Positions 11,505 through 21,639 of a DNA stretch of 64,000 nt are shown here, piece after piece. Below the pieces are notes generated by a model that saw only the letters and a list, made by a program, of their open reading frames with translations, searched no databases and had not been told where the DNA came from. The DNA is from Mimachlamys varia. Its lineage: Eukaryota; Mollusca; Bivalvia; Pectinida; Pectinidae. The position numbers were made by a program, and so were the translations under genes. The stretch lies in assembly GCA_947623455.1 (NCBI GenBank), contig OX392527.1, positions 64,307,115 to 64,371,114 on the forward strand, read 5' to 3'. Each line of letters opens with the position of its first letter. Positions within the stretch are counted from its first letter, which is position 1.

Positions 11505-11672
11505 GTCACAGTTGCGTGAGTTTCTGTCAGTATATATAAACAAATGTTTATATATATGGAGCCGCGGCCCATTACAGGATGTAATGGCTTCCATTACATT
11601 ACTATAATGGGAGGCTCATTTCACACATATGAATTTATTATTTACTGACAGAAAACTCAAGCAAATGTGATC
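11505..11672. mobile_element. Palindromic MITE, third family member
   Basis: Inverted ends GTCACAGTTGCGTGAGTTTC and GAAAACTCAAGCAAATGTGA surround an inner palindrome containing GGAGCCGCGGCCCATTACA and TGTAATGG. Same family as 7711-7858. Confidence 0.75.
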
Positions 11673-14265
11673 TGGTGTACTCATATGACGCACAACGCAC
11701 TTAACATGTAGAATACATGTATAATATATATCACATTTTGGAACTTGTCGAGAATATAATTGTCCAATACTTAATCCGTTTATATGTGTTATGATAGCTC
11801 CGTTTTCATTTTACTTTTTTATGTTTTAAAGGTTCGTTGACATTTTCAATACAACTGCAGGCATGGGACATACATGTATATTATTTATTTTTCAAAATAG
11901 TGACTTCGCTTGTATAATGCATATATTTTGATTCATATCAAATTCAATACCGAGTCCAAACCCGATAATATTTGTACCTTCCGTATTTTATAGATTAGAT
12001 ATATAAAGCATTATTTTCCGCGCAAGATGACATGAATTCATTTTGTCCAGATATGAAGCCGTATACATTATAACCTCAATCGCACCTATACCGGCGTTTT
12101 ACAACGTAAACAAATGCCCCCCCCCCCCCCCCCCCCTTACGGTTGATCTTGTATGTGAAAAGGTCTTTCTCTTCAGCAATATATTTCAATAATGCCGTTT
12201 TACTGGAATATTATAAAGGGAATATTACAAAACACGCTTTCAAGTTTTACACACGCATTTCATGTAACAGAGGATAGAAAGAGTTATCCCCTGGGAGGCC
12301 CCAAAACCAAATCAAAGCTGTGTCACCGGCTAACCAGAAGATAAATGTAACATGTAAACAGTTGGGCTGTTTGTTTCTCCCTTGAATACTTCCCATCCCT
12401 CATTATACTTCCGTAATATATTCCTTACGGTATAGTTTGACCATTCGGCCACTTTTCGCTTGGTAGTTATATGTAGGTCACGCGGATAGCCATTTTATGT
12501 TTACCGATGTAGCTTGTTATGCGCATGCGTTATCATATGTGACGCAAACAATGTACATGTCCAAATAGTTGATCAACAAATAGTGATTCCCTTTTTTAAT
12601 TATTAATTTAAGTTTTTGAGAACATATTTCAGCGTAAAGCACCCATTTACTTTCCACAAAGATTATACATTTAATTCATATATATACAATAATTCTTAAT
12701 AAGCATCAAAAAATATAGTTTTACCTTGATGCCTCTTTAAGGTTGAATAGTTAAAGATTGCCCTGTCAAATAATTTCACAATCAAGTGATGCCTAAAAAA
12801 ACAAAATATTGATAGAAATATCACCTTGATGCAGCTATATCTAACATGGATCTTCGCTAGCCTGGTACCAATACCCGGTGGCGTTAACACATGGTGACTG
12901 TGGCTATGATAAACATATACACGGTATTTACCTTTGATTTTGAAAGGTTTTTTGACTTGAAGTAATAATGGCTGAAATTCACGGTTCAAGTGTTTTTTTT
13001 ATAGATCTATATGATCTGACATAAGTCCGATAAACAGTCACTATTTCTCAGAAACAGACTATATATAAACCGTTTAAAGCATTCTTTTCTCATGTTTTAT
13101 TTAAAGCTGGGAAGTTGGGAACAAAACAGCGAATATTATTTAACATATTCAACCGTGAAAATCAAAAATGATTCATTCCAACCTTGAGTCCTAGGAGGAC
13201 GAAACAGCTGTATTATGCAGTTTAATTCATTTTTCGGCAAACTGTATCTCCTACTAAATTTAAGAGGTGCAGCATATGCGTGTGTTAAGTAATCTTGGTA
13301 GAGTTTACATGTATCTGTAGGATTGAGTAAGCTAAATTCTAATATATGTCACTCTCTCGCTACCCGCTTTTATAAAAACGTATGTAGTTTGATATACATG
13401 AGTTGATATAAAGCCACCTTATGGAGTCGTGAATATATAATTATATTTTGTTAGGGTGTAAGGGGGGCGGCTGTAACGTTAATACAACTTGTGCCCGACC
13501 CTTAACCTGAACCAATACAAACATTGTTTAAACTAAAACATTGAAGACAACTCTCCGAAGACAACTTCAGTCTCCTAGCCCAAGTTTCTTCTGATCCTAA
13601 AACCCGACACAAAAGGATACTTTGACTGATCACATAGAAAATCGGCATAGCTAATGCCGTGTCAAAAAGTAAAGATATTTATATATAAAAAGTTAATTTT
13701 CTTTTACCTGGAAGTTAGATTCGATCTTTTTCCTCCCTGCGATTCCGACATCATGTTCTCGATGTATATTTACACGTAAAACCCCTCTCACAGGTGTGAT
13801 AATCCGCGACAAGCCTTCCCATGGACATGCAACAGTGAATGGCTGTGTACAAACTGCCGTCAGTGGTAGTTGTCTGGCTATAATTCAAACGGCATCCTCC
13901 AAAACTGTGCTCCGCTAGTGTGCGCACTCAACCATACACTGTATTATGTGTACTCGAGTAGTTTATACAGGTGAATATATCGGAATTCCGTATATATTAA
14001 TAAGGTTTGTAAACAGAGGATTCTAACGCAACAAACTCCACATATTTGGTAATTCGGCATTATTTGATATGTGTTTAGATAATATATATAATTATTTTTT
14101 GGCAATTGGAGGCTAAAATGATTAACAAAGATAATTTAAACCGATGTCTTACCTACATTACAAAGCGTATCGTATGCCATTAAAATGTAATTACATGTAA
14201 ATATTTTATCGAGCGAAAATAAATATGATTTTTAAGGTAATAAATTTAGTGCCAAATACACGTTG
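11673..14265. other. Noncoding interval ending copy A
   Basis: No gene seen. A 20-base poly-C tract sits at 12117-12136. From 12905 the sequence rejoins copy B (39203 onward), giving the uninterrupted counterparts of insertion sites in copy B: the site at about 13503 is the empty target of the 39699-42277 transposon. Confidence 0.65.
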
Positions 14266-14464
14266 GGCTTTATCGGACATGATCAAATGCGAATATAGAA
14301 ATTGCTCTTAAAAGAGCAACGCAACACCTTACGCAATATTGAGAAAATTATTCAACAACATTCCTAATAGCCATTGTGCATCGACCACCATCCGTAAAAT
14401 ATCCCTTTAAACGACTTTTTTTAATAACTGAAAGGCCCAGGGTGCTGATATTATGTATGTAGCA

Positions 14465-14765
14465 CGCTGGGATGAAGGGCTACCAAGTTGTTTTAATGAA
14501 TGGCCTTGACCTACTTTCAATGTCATAGGGGTTAAATGTGTTAAAAAAATTCAAGAAACTTCTCAATAACCTTAGGGCCCCATTGTACCTTTATCTGGTC
14601 TGTATAGTGCTAGGATAAAGGGCTACAATGTTTGTTTGAATGAATTACCTTAACCCACATTAAATGGCATCGTAGTCAAATGTATTTTTAAAAATTTCAA
14701 AAAATATATCGATATCTCTAATTATATATAGTCTGATGACCGTTAAGGCGCGATGGGCCTCTTGT
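14465..14765. repeat. Diverged dispersed repeat, two units of about 144 bp
   Basis: GGATGAAGGGCTACCAAG (14469) and GGATAAAGGGCTACAATG (14613) begin two related units that continue with similar order (TGAATGGCCTTGACC and TGAATTACCTTAACC). The block ends with GCGATGGGCCTCTTGTTC, a terminus I associate with abundant mollusc repeats. Related fragments lie at about 60730-60960. Confidence 0.55.
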
Positions 14766-14769
14766 TCAT

Positions 14770-16300
14770 TATTTTCACGACTTACCAAAAGTAGCCTGAT
14801 TAATGACATAAAACTTATTATAGTATTTGTATAATCATGTTTTACACAAAATTAAAGCGAGTTACTATACTTACAAATAGTTATCTGCTAAATCCATCCA
14901 GAGAAAAGAATTTCACACGCGAGTAATACGGGTAAACAACTAACTAAAGTTAGAAATGAAATCCGAACAACTTTCCGGAAACCAAACTACCAAGGTAAAA
15001 TATTATTAGAAACCTATCTGAATGTTAGATTAATTTCGAACATTTATGTAGCAATGATATTGAGTAAATGAATTCAATGACAAAATTCAAGCACTATGAT
15101 GAGACCAAAAATGGAAAAATCAGTGAAAGTGAAAAATGTGACGAAATACCATTTAGAAAAACCACATTTGTATCAAGGTAAATATATATAAAAAACAAAA
15201 TGACCAATTATCTGTATGTGTCATCTGAGTGAATTGTGAAAGCTTTGGTTTATTTTTTTTTTTTTTGGTATGCCTAGCGGCAAAGTATGAAGGAATAATT
15301 TCCGTCGGTCTGTATGTATGTGTATCCGTTTTTCTGTCTGCTTATACATGTCGGTATGTGCGAGTGTATATGCACGTGTGGATGAATTCAGGGTGTTGGT
15401 GTGCGTATATACGTGAGTGTATGAAGACTTGAATGTATGTATGCGTGTATACATACCGTATGTGTGTACAACGCATGTAGCATGCGTGGGTGTGCGTGTG
15501 TTGGTGCAATAATGTAGGTGAGATGTTGGTATTATATGTATTTATATGTATGTAAAACACACGATATAAATATTTAATGAATGCATAGATATGACTGGAG
15601 GAAGTTTTGGTCGGTAGGGACTGGCCCAACCACTAAAACCACCTCTAGTCATACCTATATATATTAAACTGAATTAAAATTACTAAAGAAAGAACTAAAT
15701 AACAACATCACTTACTAACACAGTGAGAGTGAAAGGGAATGTAAAAAATGTCGAGATACAGTGTAAGAATGTTACAATGTTTGAAAGAGAATGACTGCTG
15801 TATATGAGTTGAGTGTGGATAATTGATGTTAAAACGAAAATCAGATAAATAATTATTAAACATAAGAAAATGAATGAAAAAGACAACAACAAAACAAACA
15901 TGTACGATGATGAAATGGCTCGGTGCTAAGCACCAAATAATCTATATATATCATGATAAGATATTAGAGTAAAATACACGTATATGCACTTAATAACCAC
16001 GCATGTACTAATTGATACTAACGGACTAATTTTTTTTTATTTCTTTGAAAGTATAATTGGTAGAAAAGATGTGAAAAGAGGTAAAACTACAACAATAAAT
16101 ACATGGGCCAAAAACTGAGTCCAAAAAAAAAGTAGGACAACTTTTCCGAATTAGGATTTTCTTTTGCATATCACTTCAAAAAAATGTATTCAAAAGTTGG
16201 TCCTCGAATGGGAAAGTGTTGAAAGTATTTTTGTAAAATCTGGTAAACCCCATCACTTTCATAGACATAGTAAATATGGTTATATTTGAAGTATTATATT
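14770..16300. other. Noncoding interval with TG-rich tract
   Basis: No gene seen. 15240-15545 is a degenerate TG/TATG-rich tract that yields long but meaningless ORFs on both strands. A 64-nt hairpin follows at 15591-15654. Confidence 0.6.
15591..15654. other. 64-nt hairpin
   Basis: TATGACTGGAGGAAGTTTTGG pairs imperfectly with CCACTAAAACCACCTCTAGTCATA around a loop of about 18 nt. Arm length and mismatches are in the range of miRNA precursors, but also of small MITEs. Only one copy was noticed in the window. Confidence 0.35.
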
Positions 16301-16306
16301 AACAAT

Positions 16307-16722
16307 AGGCCCAATGGGCTTGCATCGCTCACCTGGTTCGATATCTCTCACTTGTAACCTACCCCAAAATCTTATAACTTTAAAACATTCAAAAGAACAT
16401 GCTACGATCTAAACATATTTGACTCCTGTGACCCTGAAAGACAAGGACATTTCATTTACAAAATTTGTATGGCCCCCTCCAAAGGGAGCTACCAGCCACA
16501 TATCATGCTTCTATGTCTTTTGGTTTATCAGAAGTCGTTAGACCGTTTAACCGATTTGACCCCTGTGACCTTGAATATTGTTCAATGTCATTTTTTTCGC
16601 AAACTTTGTCGGGCTTCATCCAAGGAACATTTCAGCCCAATGTCATGCTTCTGGGCCTTTTGGTTATTAAGAATTAAAAGTCGAAAAGATAGTTTAAATG
16701 GAAAAGTTTATGACGAACAAAA
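16307..16722. repeat. Dispersed mollusc-type repeat
   Basis: Begins GGCCCAATGGGCTTGCATCGCTCACCTGG. Internally it shows repeated phrases such as GACCCCTGTGACCTTGAA and CATGCTTCTGGGCCTTTTGG. Related pieces occur at 50140-50210 (inverted) and 50735-50910. The ORFs across it are incidental. Confidence 0.5.
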
Positions 16723-16926
16723 GCATAAGCTCACTTGGCCCTTTGGGCCAGGTGACCTAACAAAACCGTTTACACGTTAAACAAGCTAATTCGTAGAATT
16801 AATATACCCCGCTTTCGTGAGGGGTTATCATAGTCAATGTGGCTACAGTCAAACCGCTGACAAACAAACTAACAACACAAGGATTCGACAGATGCAGGTT
16901 GATCAGTACTATGGGCAAGTTTTATG
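16723..16926. repeat. Inverted repeat, left arm (partner 19697-19900)
   Basis: The arm is nearly identical to the inverse of 19697-19900 and runs from GCATAAGCTCACTTGGCCC through the 3' coding end of the RT family. Arms of about 204 bp enclose 2.77 kb. The arm contains both the mollusc-type repeat end and the RT remnant, so the inversion happened after those two were joined. Confidence 0.85.
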
Positions 16927-17275
16927 GTCGCCATCTTTGTCTCATTGAGAAATATTCTGTATCTTTAAGTGATATGAAGATGGACGTTTTTGAGTATGCT
17001 CATTAGTGTGTTTACTTGTTGTGATTGACAATGATACTCGGTTCTCATTTTGAGAACTTGATGTTTACTTGGATGTGACAAAGATTTACATGGCGGGTGT
17101 CGTCGATGAAGCAGAAGACGCTTACTCTTCCGGAACACCTGGTCTTATTCAATTGTACTTTTGCAAGGGTCTCCATGTAAATCTTTCCTTTGTTCAAATT
17201 TTGCCCCTGGTTTAATCGATTTTGAGTTTGGATTATGATTATGTTGATGCTTCGGTATTCTCTTATTTTATTTCA
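16855..17275 (+). pseudogene. 3' fragment of the RT remnant family
   Basis: Matches 6700-7115: CTGACAAACAAACTAACAAC, the terminal KFYGRHLCLIEKYSVS-like codons and stop, then the 3' untranslated tail with TGGCGGGTGTCGTCGATGAA and TTGCCCCTGGTTTAATCG. No RT core is present. Confidence 0.75.
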
Positions 17276-17489
17276 ATGATTCGAATTTTTGGCAAAGTCC
17301 CGATTCTTTTTCTTTTAACACTACTTATTTACTATTTGTGAATCGAACCTCTATGAATCGAATTTTGCGCTGTGTCGAAGTTTTATTCTGACCCGTTCGT
17401 TATGAAAGCATTTAAAATTACAACTAATAAATCGAAGTGAAAATTTTACCTGTATTATTAGTAAGATACAATAATTTATTAAATAAATT

Positions 17490-17785
17490 ACAACCCTACA
17501 ATTCGAACTCGTCCAAGATATTATGATACTTTATAAAGATCTATGTGCCATTTGATGAAAATCCATGAAGAAATGAAGCCAGTGAGTATTGACAATGATT
17601 TTCTATCAACATCAACACTGACCTTGACCCGACAACCCTGAAACTCGAACTTGTCGAAGATATTTTGATTCTTTATAGATAGATTTGTGCAGTTTTATTA
17701 AAATGCATGCAGAAATAACGCCACTGGCGTGCTGACAATATTTGTATCAATAGCAATAAGGACCTTGACCCGACAACCCTAATTC
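17490..17785. repeat. Two tandem units of about 145 bp
   Basis: Both units start with ACAACCCT...TCGAACT(C/T)GTC(C/G)AAGATATT and end with GACCTTGACCCGACAACCCT. Only two units are recognisable and they are clearly diverged. Confidence 0.55.
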
Positions 17786-18770
17786 ATCCAAAATATGCCG
17801 ATTATACATAACTAGGCACCAAGGGGAACCTACATGTGAAATTTGAGAATTATTTATAGAGTGCTTCTCAAGAAACAGCGATAACAAACTATAACTAACA
17901 AATCAAAGATGGTCGCCTGTCAGCAATATTGTTCATCGGATCTGTCTAAAAATGGACTATGCACAACTAGGCACCAAGGGGAACCTACATGTGAAATTAG
18001 AGAATAATTTATACAGTGCTTCTCAAGAAACAGCGATAACAAGCAGTAACTAACAAATCAAAGATTGCCGCCTGTCAGCCATATTGTTTAGCAGATCTGT
18101 CCAAATATGTACCATTAACAACTATGCGCCAAGGGGAAATTTGGGAAAGATCCAGTAAGTACTTCTCAAGATATAACAGTAACAAATTTCAATTGTCAAA
18201 ATCCAAGATGGCCGCCTGTCAACCATTTTGTTTTTCCGATCAGTCCAAACATCAATACAGCACAACTACATCTAGGCATCAAGGGAAACCTGCATATGAA
18301 ACTTGAGAATCATCCAACAAGTACTTCTCAAGATATAACGGTAACATTTTTTTCATTGACAAAATCCAAGATGGCCTCCTGTCAGCCATTTTGTTTATCG
18401 GAGAATGATCGATCCATAACTTCTCAAGAAATAGCAATAACAAACTATTACTCAGAAATCCAAGATGGCCACCTGTCTGTAATATTGTTCATCGAATCTG
18501 TCCGAAAATGGTCAAGGCACAACTAAGCACAAAGGGAAACCTACATATGAAATTTGAGAATGATCCATATAACGGTAACAAAATTTTCATTGTCAAAATC
18601 CAAGATGGCCGCCTATCAACCATTTTGTTTTACCGATCAGTCCCAAAATCAATACAGCACAACAACGCACCAAGGGGAACATGCATATGAAATATTTTGG
18701 GAAGATCCATACAGTACTTTTAAAGATATAACGGTAACAAAAATTGTTTAATGACGGACGACGAACGGAC
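17786..18770. repeat. Diverged tandem repeat containing 'CCAAGATGGCCGCCTGTC'
   Basis: About six units, each with GGCACCAAGGGGAACCTACA, GAAATTTGAGAA, AGTACTTCTCAAGA(A/T)ATAACGGTAAC and CCAAGATGGCCGCCTGTCAGCCATTTTGTTT in order. Unit starts fall near 17810, 17960, 18115, 18262, 18515 and 18655. A related array is at 51120-51745. ORFs across it are incidental. Confidence 0.75.
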
Positions 18771-19696
18771 GTTGGACCACTGACCACGGACGCAGGGGGA
18801 TTTGAATAGCCCAATATCATCAGATGGTGGGCTAAAATGTGATGCAAAACTTCATAACATACTGATAATCCTTGTGAAGCTTTAATGAAATGATGATGGC
18901 CTGTATTTCTGGACAAGTTATGATGCATCAAGGGACATAATATTATCTCCTGTAAAAAGAATTTTAATATGAAATATCAGTTGAAATATAAACAGGATAC
19001 ATCAGTGTGACATGAATGTTCCCATTGACATCAAAAAAGAATTCAGCATTTTTGGGTTATTTTTATGTCCACTGGTGTTAACCAAGGGTCTGTAATGCAG
19101 GTCATACCATTTAAATGAAATTTTTGAAGTCAAATTGCACTGTAAGTGTGGGGAAAAGTCATAATCTCATCAAAAAAAGAAATCTGAAATAATAAGAGGC
19201 CCATAGGCCTTGAAGGAGCAATTAATTGAAGTTTGTTTAATATTTATAATATCACCAAGTATTTTCTGAATTTTAGTTGGTAATCCTTGTGAACTATTTA
19301 TGCCGATATTTTGACAAAACTTCATGTGTTCTATGAGTTTTTCAATAAATAATAAGGAAATCCTTAATCGTCCAACCCATGCAAATGAGACATATGTTTA
19401 CAAACATCTCTGACGCACTTTGACCCCACGGAGCATGCGTTTCAGGTTAACAAATTTCCCTTCAGAGGGCCCCTGTGTGTGCTAACTTTCAATAATATCT
19501 GCTTTTGGTTAGTTTGAGGATACCAATACCATTTCTCGTTGGATCTAATAATAATAATATATATCATAATTGTTGGCAGCGTATATCGTTAATCTTACAT
19601 ACCTTGAAAGAAGTACGTGTGAAATCTAACTTCTCGTGTCCAATTGTTTACAATACATATACATGTGGTCGCGCCAGGTGGCGCGGTTATTTCGTG
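18771..19696. other. Noncoding interval between inverted arms
   Basis: No gene seen. The start (ACGGACGACGAACGGACG) looks like the tail of the preceding tandem repeat family. The end contains a short GC palindrome, GGTCGCGCCAGGTGGCGCGG, at about 19667-19686. Confidence 0.5.
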
Positions 19697-19900
19697 CATA
19701 AAACTTGCCCATAGTACTGATCAACCTGCATCTGTCGAATCCTTGTGTTGTTAGTTTGTTTGTCAGCGGTTTGACTGTAGCCACATTGACTATGATAACC
19801 CCTAACGAAAGCGGGGTATATTAATTCTACGAATTAGCTTGTTTAACGTGTAAACGGTTTTGTTAGGTCACCTGGTCCAAAGGGCCAAGTGAGCTTATGC
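19697..19900. repeat. Inverted repeat, right arm (partner 16723-16926)
   Basis: Inverse copy of 16723-16926, ending GGGCCAAGTGAGCTTATGC. The LINE 3' end abuts it directly at about 19901. Confidence 0.85.
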
Positions 19901-21235
19901 ACGAAGTTAACTCCTTGTACAATACAAGATACAAGAATTTTTATTTAAAGTAGCATATTTAAAACAATAAACATTAGCACTGTAGTGCTATTATTGCGAC
20001 AAACTAAATGGTACAAACTAATAGATAACATGACATGGATAACAAACATGCAAGTAAAGCAAGATAAGTAACAGTAAGCAGATATGACAGAAATTAGAAA
20101 CTTTTGCTTAAAAGGAAAAGAAAAGACAGCAGCACATATATATAAGTTATCAGAGACAGTAGTATTGAATATAAATGTATGGAAAGGAGGTAATAAATGA
20201 ATACTAGTATAGTTAAACACAAGTATTACTGATGATGTTAAAGCACTATGATGGTGTAATATACATACATGCTAATATAGCAAAGTGTAAAAATTGACCG
20301 GATATACACTAATATAGTGTGAATTAATAAGGGATGTTGATATCAGTTATCAGTAAGAATATTGGAGCTAGAAACGTTTAATGTTAAAAGTGCTGCATGA
20401 TATTATAGTTAAGATATTCATAAATAATTATTTGACGTAAAAAGAAAAGAAATAACAAGGATAATAGTAAAAGGGAGAGAACTCTAAAAAAGAAATGGTG
20501 TTACACATTACCTACCCTAGTAGTTTGGGGTTTTTCTTTCAAAGTGGCGTGAGTTGGAAAAAAGAGGCCTGAGTAAGCAAGTGATTGGGCAGCCCCTCCC
20601 TACTAAACTTGCCCTGACCTCTCTTATCCTCCACAAGCAAGCACTAAATTAAACGGGGGGGGGGGGGGGGGGGGGGGGGGTGAGGAATAAACACTGAAGC
20701 AAACATATGAAATACAAAACAAAAATCCAAAGCAAAAACAAACAAAAAACTGAACAAAAAACTACTGGGAACAGATCCTGCATTTACACAGGTCGCCGTC
20801 CCAGGTGCGGAGCAGCCTGCAGAAGGTTCCATAGTGTTCCGTATTTCTAAGGTCATTCGACAGATTGTTCCAAAGCCGGGCCGCCTCAAACCTGAAGGAT
20901 CTCTTTCCGTAGCGTTCTGTCGTTACCCTTGGTATTCTGGCAGTCTGTTGTTGTCTGAAATTATAATTTGAAGACTTTAGTTTGAAAAGGTCTGATATGA
21001 AATCGGGTGCCAAATTTTTGTACAATTTTGAAAACTTCTTTTGCCATTATTTTTGCCTGTTCACATGTAAACAATCAAGATTATGTTTTTCCAATAATGT
21101 TTTTGTTGATGATGTATAATCATTTTCAATAAATCTTATTGCTCTTTCCTGTATCTTTTCCATTTTCCTGGTGCTTGTACAAAAGTGCCAGGCTAGTGGA
21201 CAATAATTAAAATTTGATAAACCAAATGATTTAAT
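19901..21235 (-). pseudogene. LINE retrotransposon, 5'-truncated 3' end
   Basis: The minus strand encodes the C-terminal end of a non-LTR reverse transcriptase. One frame (21047-21235) has SNFNYCPLAWHFCT and KIQERAIRFI; after a stop or shift near 21040 a second frame (20762-21025) has YGKRSFRFEAARLWNNL and ends in CKCRICSQ. The order fits jockey/CR1-like LINEs. A 3' untranslated region runs to about 19901, containing a G/C homopolymer of about 25 bases (20655-20680 on +). The 5' end stops where the DIRS terminal repeat begins, so the DIRS element may have inserted into it, but no matching LINE 5' sequence is visible beyond 28500. Confidence 0.8.
20655..20680. repeat. Poly-G tract
   Basis: An uninterrupted run of about 25 G in the LINE 3' region. 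Other long homopolymers are C at 12117-12136, C at about 53820-53832 and G at 59221-59233 and 61020-61039. Their exact lengths may be sequencing-limited. Confidence 0.8.
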
Positions 21236-21240
21236 TGATG

Positions 21241-21307
21241 AGAATTCTGTCTTCACTTCAGATGGTACGAAGGGATCACATGAGAGGCGTGCGCATATCA
21301 CCAGTCA
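21241..21307. repeat. DIRS 3' inverted terminal repeat
   Basis: Starts TTCTGTCTTCACTTCAGAT and ends CGTGCGCATATCACCAGTCA. It is inverted relative to 28428-28495, which has the same outer and inner parts but a different middle. It abuts LINE sequence. Confidence 0.85.
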
Positions 21308-21427
21308 TACTTTAAAGTCGTTGAGTGAACACTTTACCACAGCTACGTATATATACGTACCCAATACACATAATATTGTATATAAAATCATATAACAATT
21401 TCCTATACAAGGGTGAGTACCTCAATG

Positions 21428-21560
21428 GGTGGGCATGTGATCCCTTCGTACCATCTGAAGTGAAGACAGAATTATCATCAAATATCAACTTACAGGTAAG
21501 TCTCATTTAATTCTTCAATTCTGTCTTCACTACATATAGGTACTCCGGGACCCCATGAGA
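21428..21560. repeat. DIRS internal complementary region
   Basis: The left half (GTGATCCCTTCGTACCATCT, 21436 on) is the inverse of the outer part of the 3' terminal repeat. The right half (TTCTGTCTTCACTACATATA through GGGACCCCATGAG, 21518-21557) matches the outer part of the 5' terminal repeat. They are joined by about 45 bp that also resembles the outermost bases beyond each repeat. In the known DIRS model this region templates circle closure during replication. Confidence 0.85.
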
Positions 21561-21639
21561 GGTTAAAAGACAGTGTTCACGAAACAAACAACCAAAACAA
21601 TAATGTAGAGAACACGAGTTGAATGGATTAGAAAATCAT

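Larger units (their letters stand above)
1..14265. repeat. Segmental duplication, copy A
   Basis: Direct repeat of about 32551-45200. Base 1 aligns with 32551, and the last clear match is the sequence ending TACACGTT (about 14263, matching about 45200). Colinear blocks include the fucosyltransferase exon (1-1900), 1900-2220 with 34390-34718, 3620-5860 with 34720-37060, 7125-7460 with 38133-38705, 8203-8342 with 39062-39206, 12905-13503 with 39203-39698, 13505-13890 with 42286-42835, and 13950-14263 with 44790-45200. Sequences interrupting one copy but not the other mark later insertions or deletions. The left breakpoint lies outside the window. That it is a duplication is read directly from the sequence; its mechanism is not. 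Confidence 0.93.

Noticed and set aside
15221..15629. Overlapping ORFs rich in Tyr, His and Thr
   Set aside because: Low-complexity TG/CA-rich tract read in several frames.
18124..18751. Several overlapping ORFs with recurring 'SKSKMAA' peptides
   Set aside because: They are translations of the diverged 'CCAAGATGGCCG' tandem repeat.
20644..20889. ORF ending in a polyproline run
   Set aside because: The proline run is the poly-G/C homopolymer, and the rest overlaps the LINE reverse-transcriptase end in another frame.
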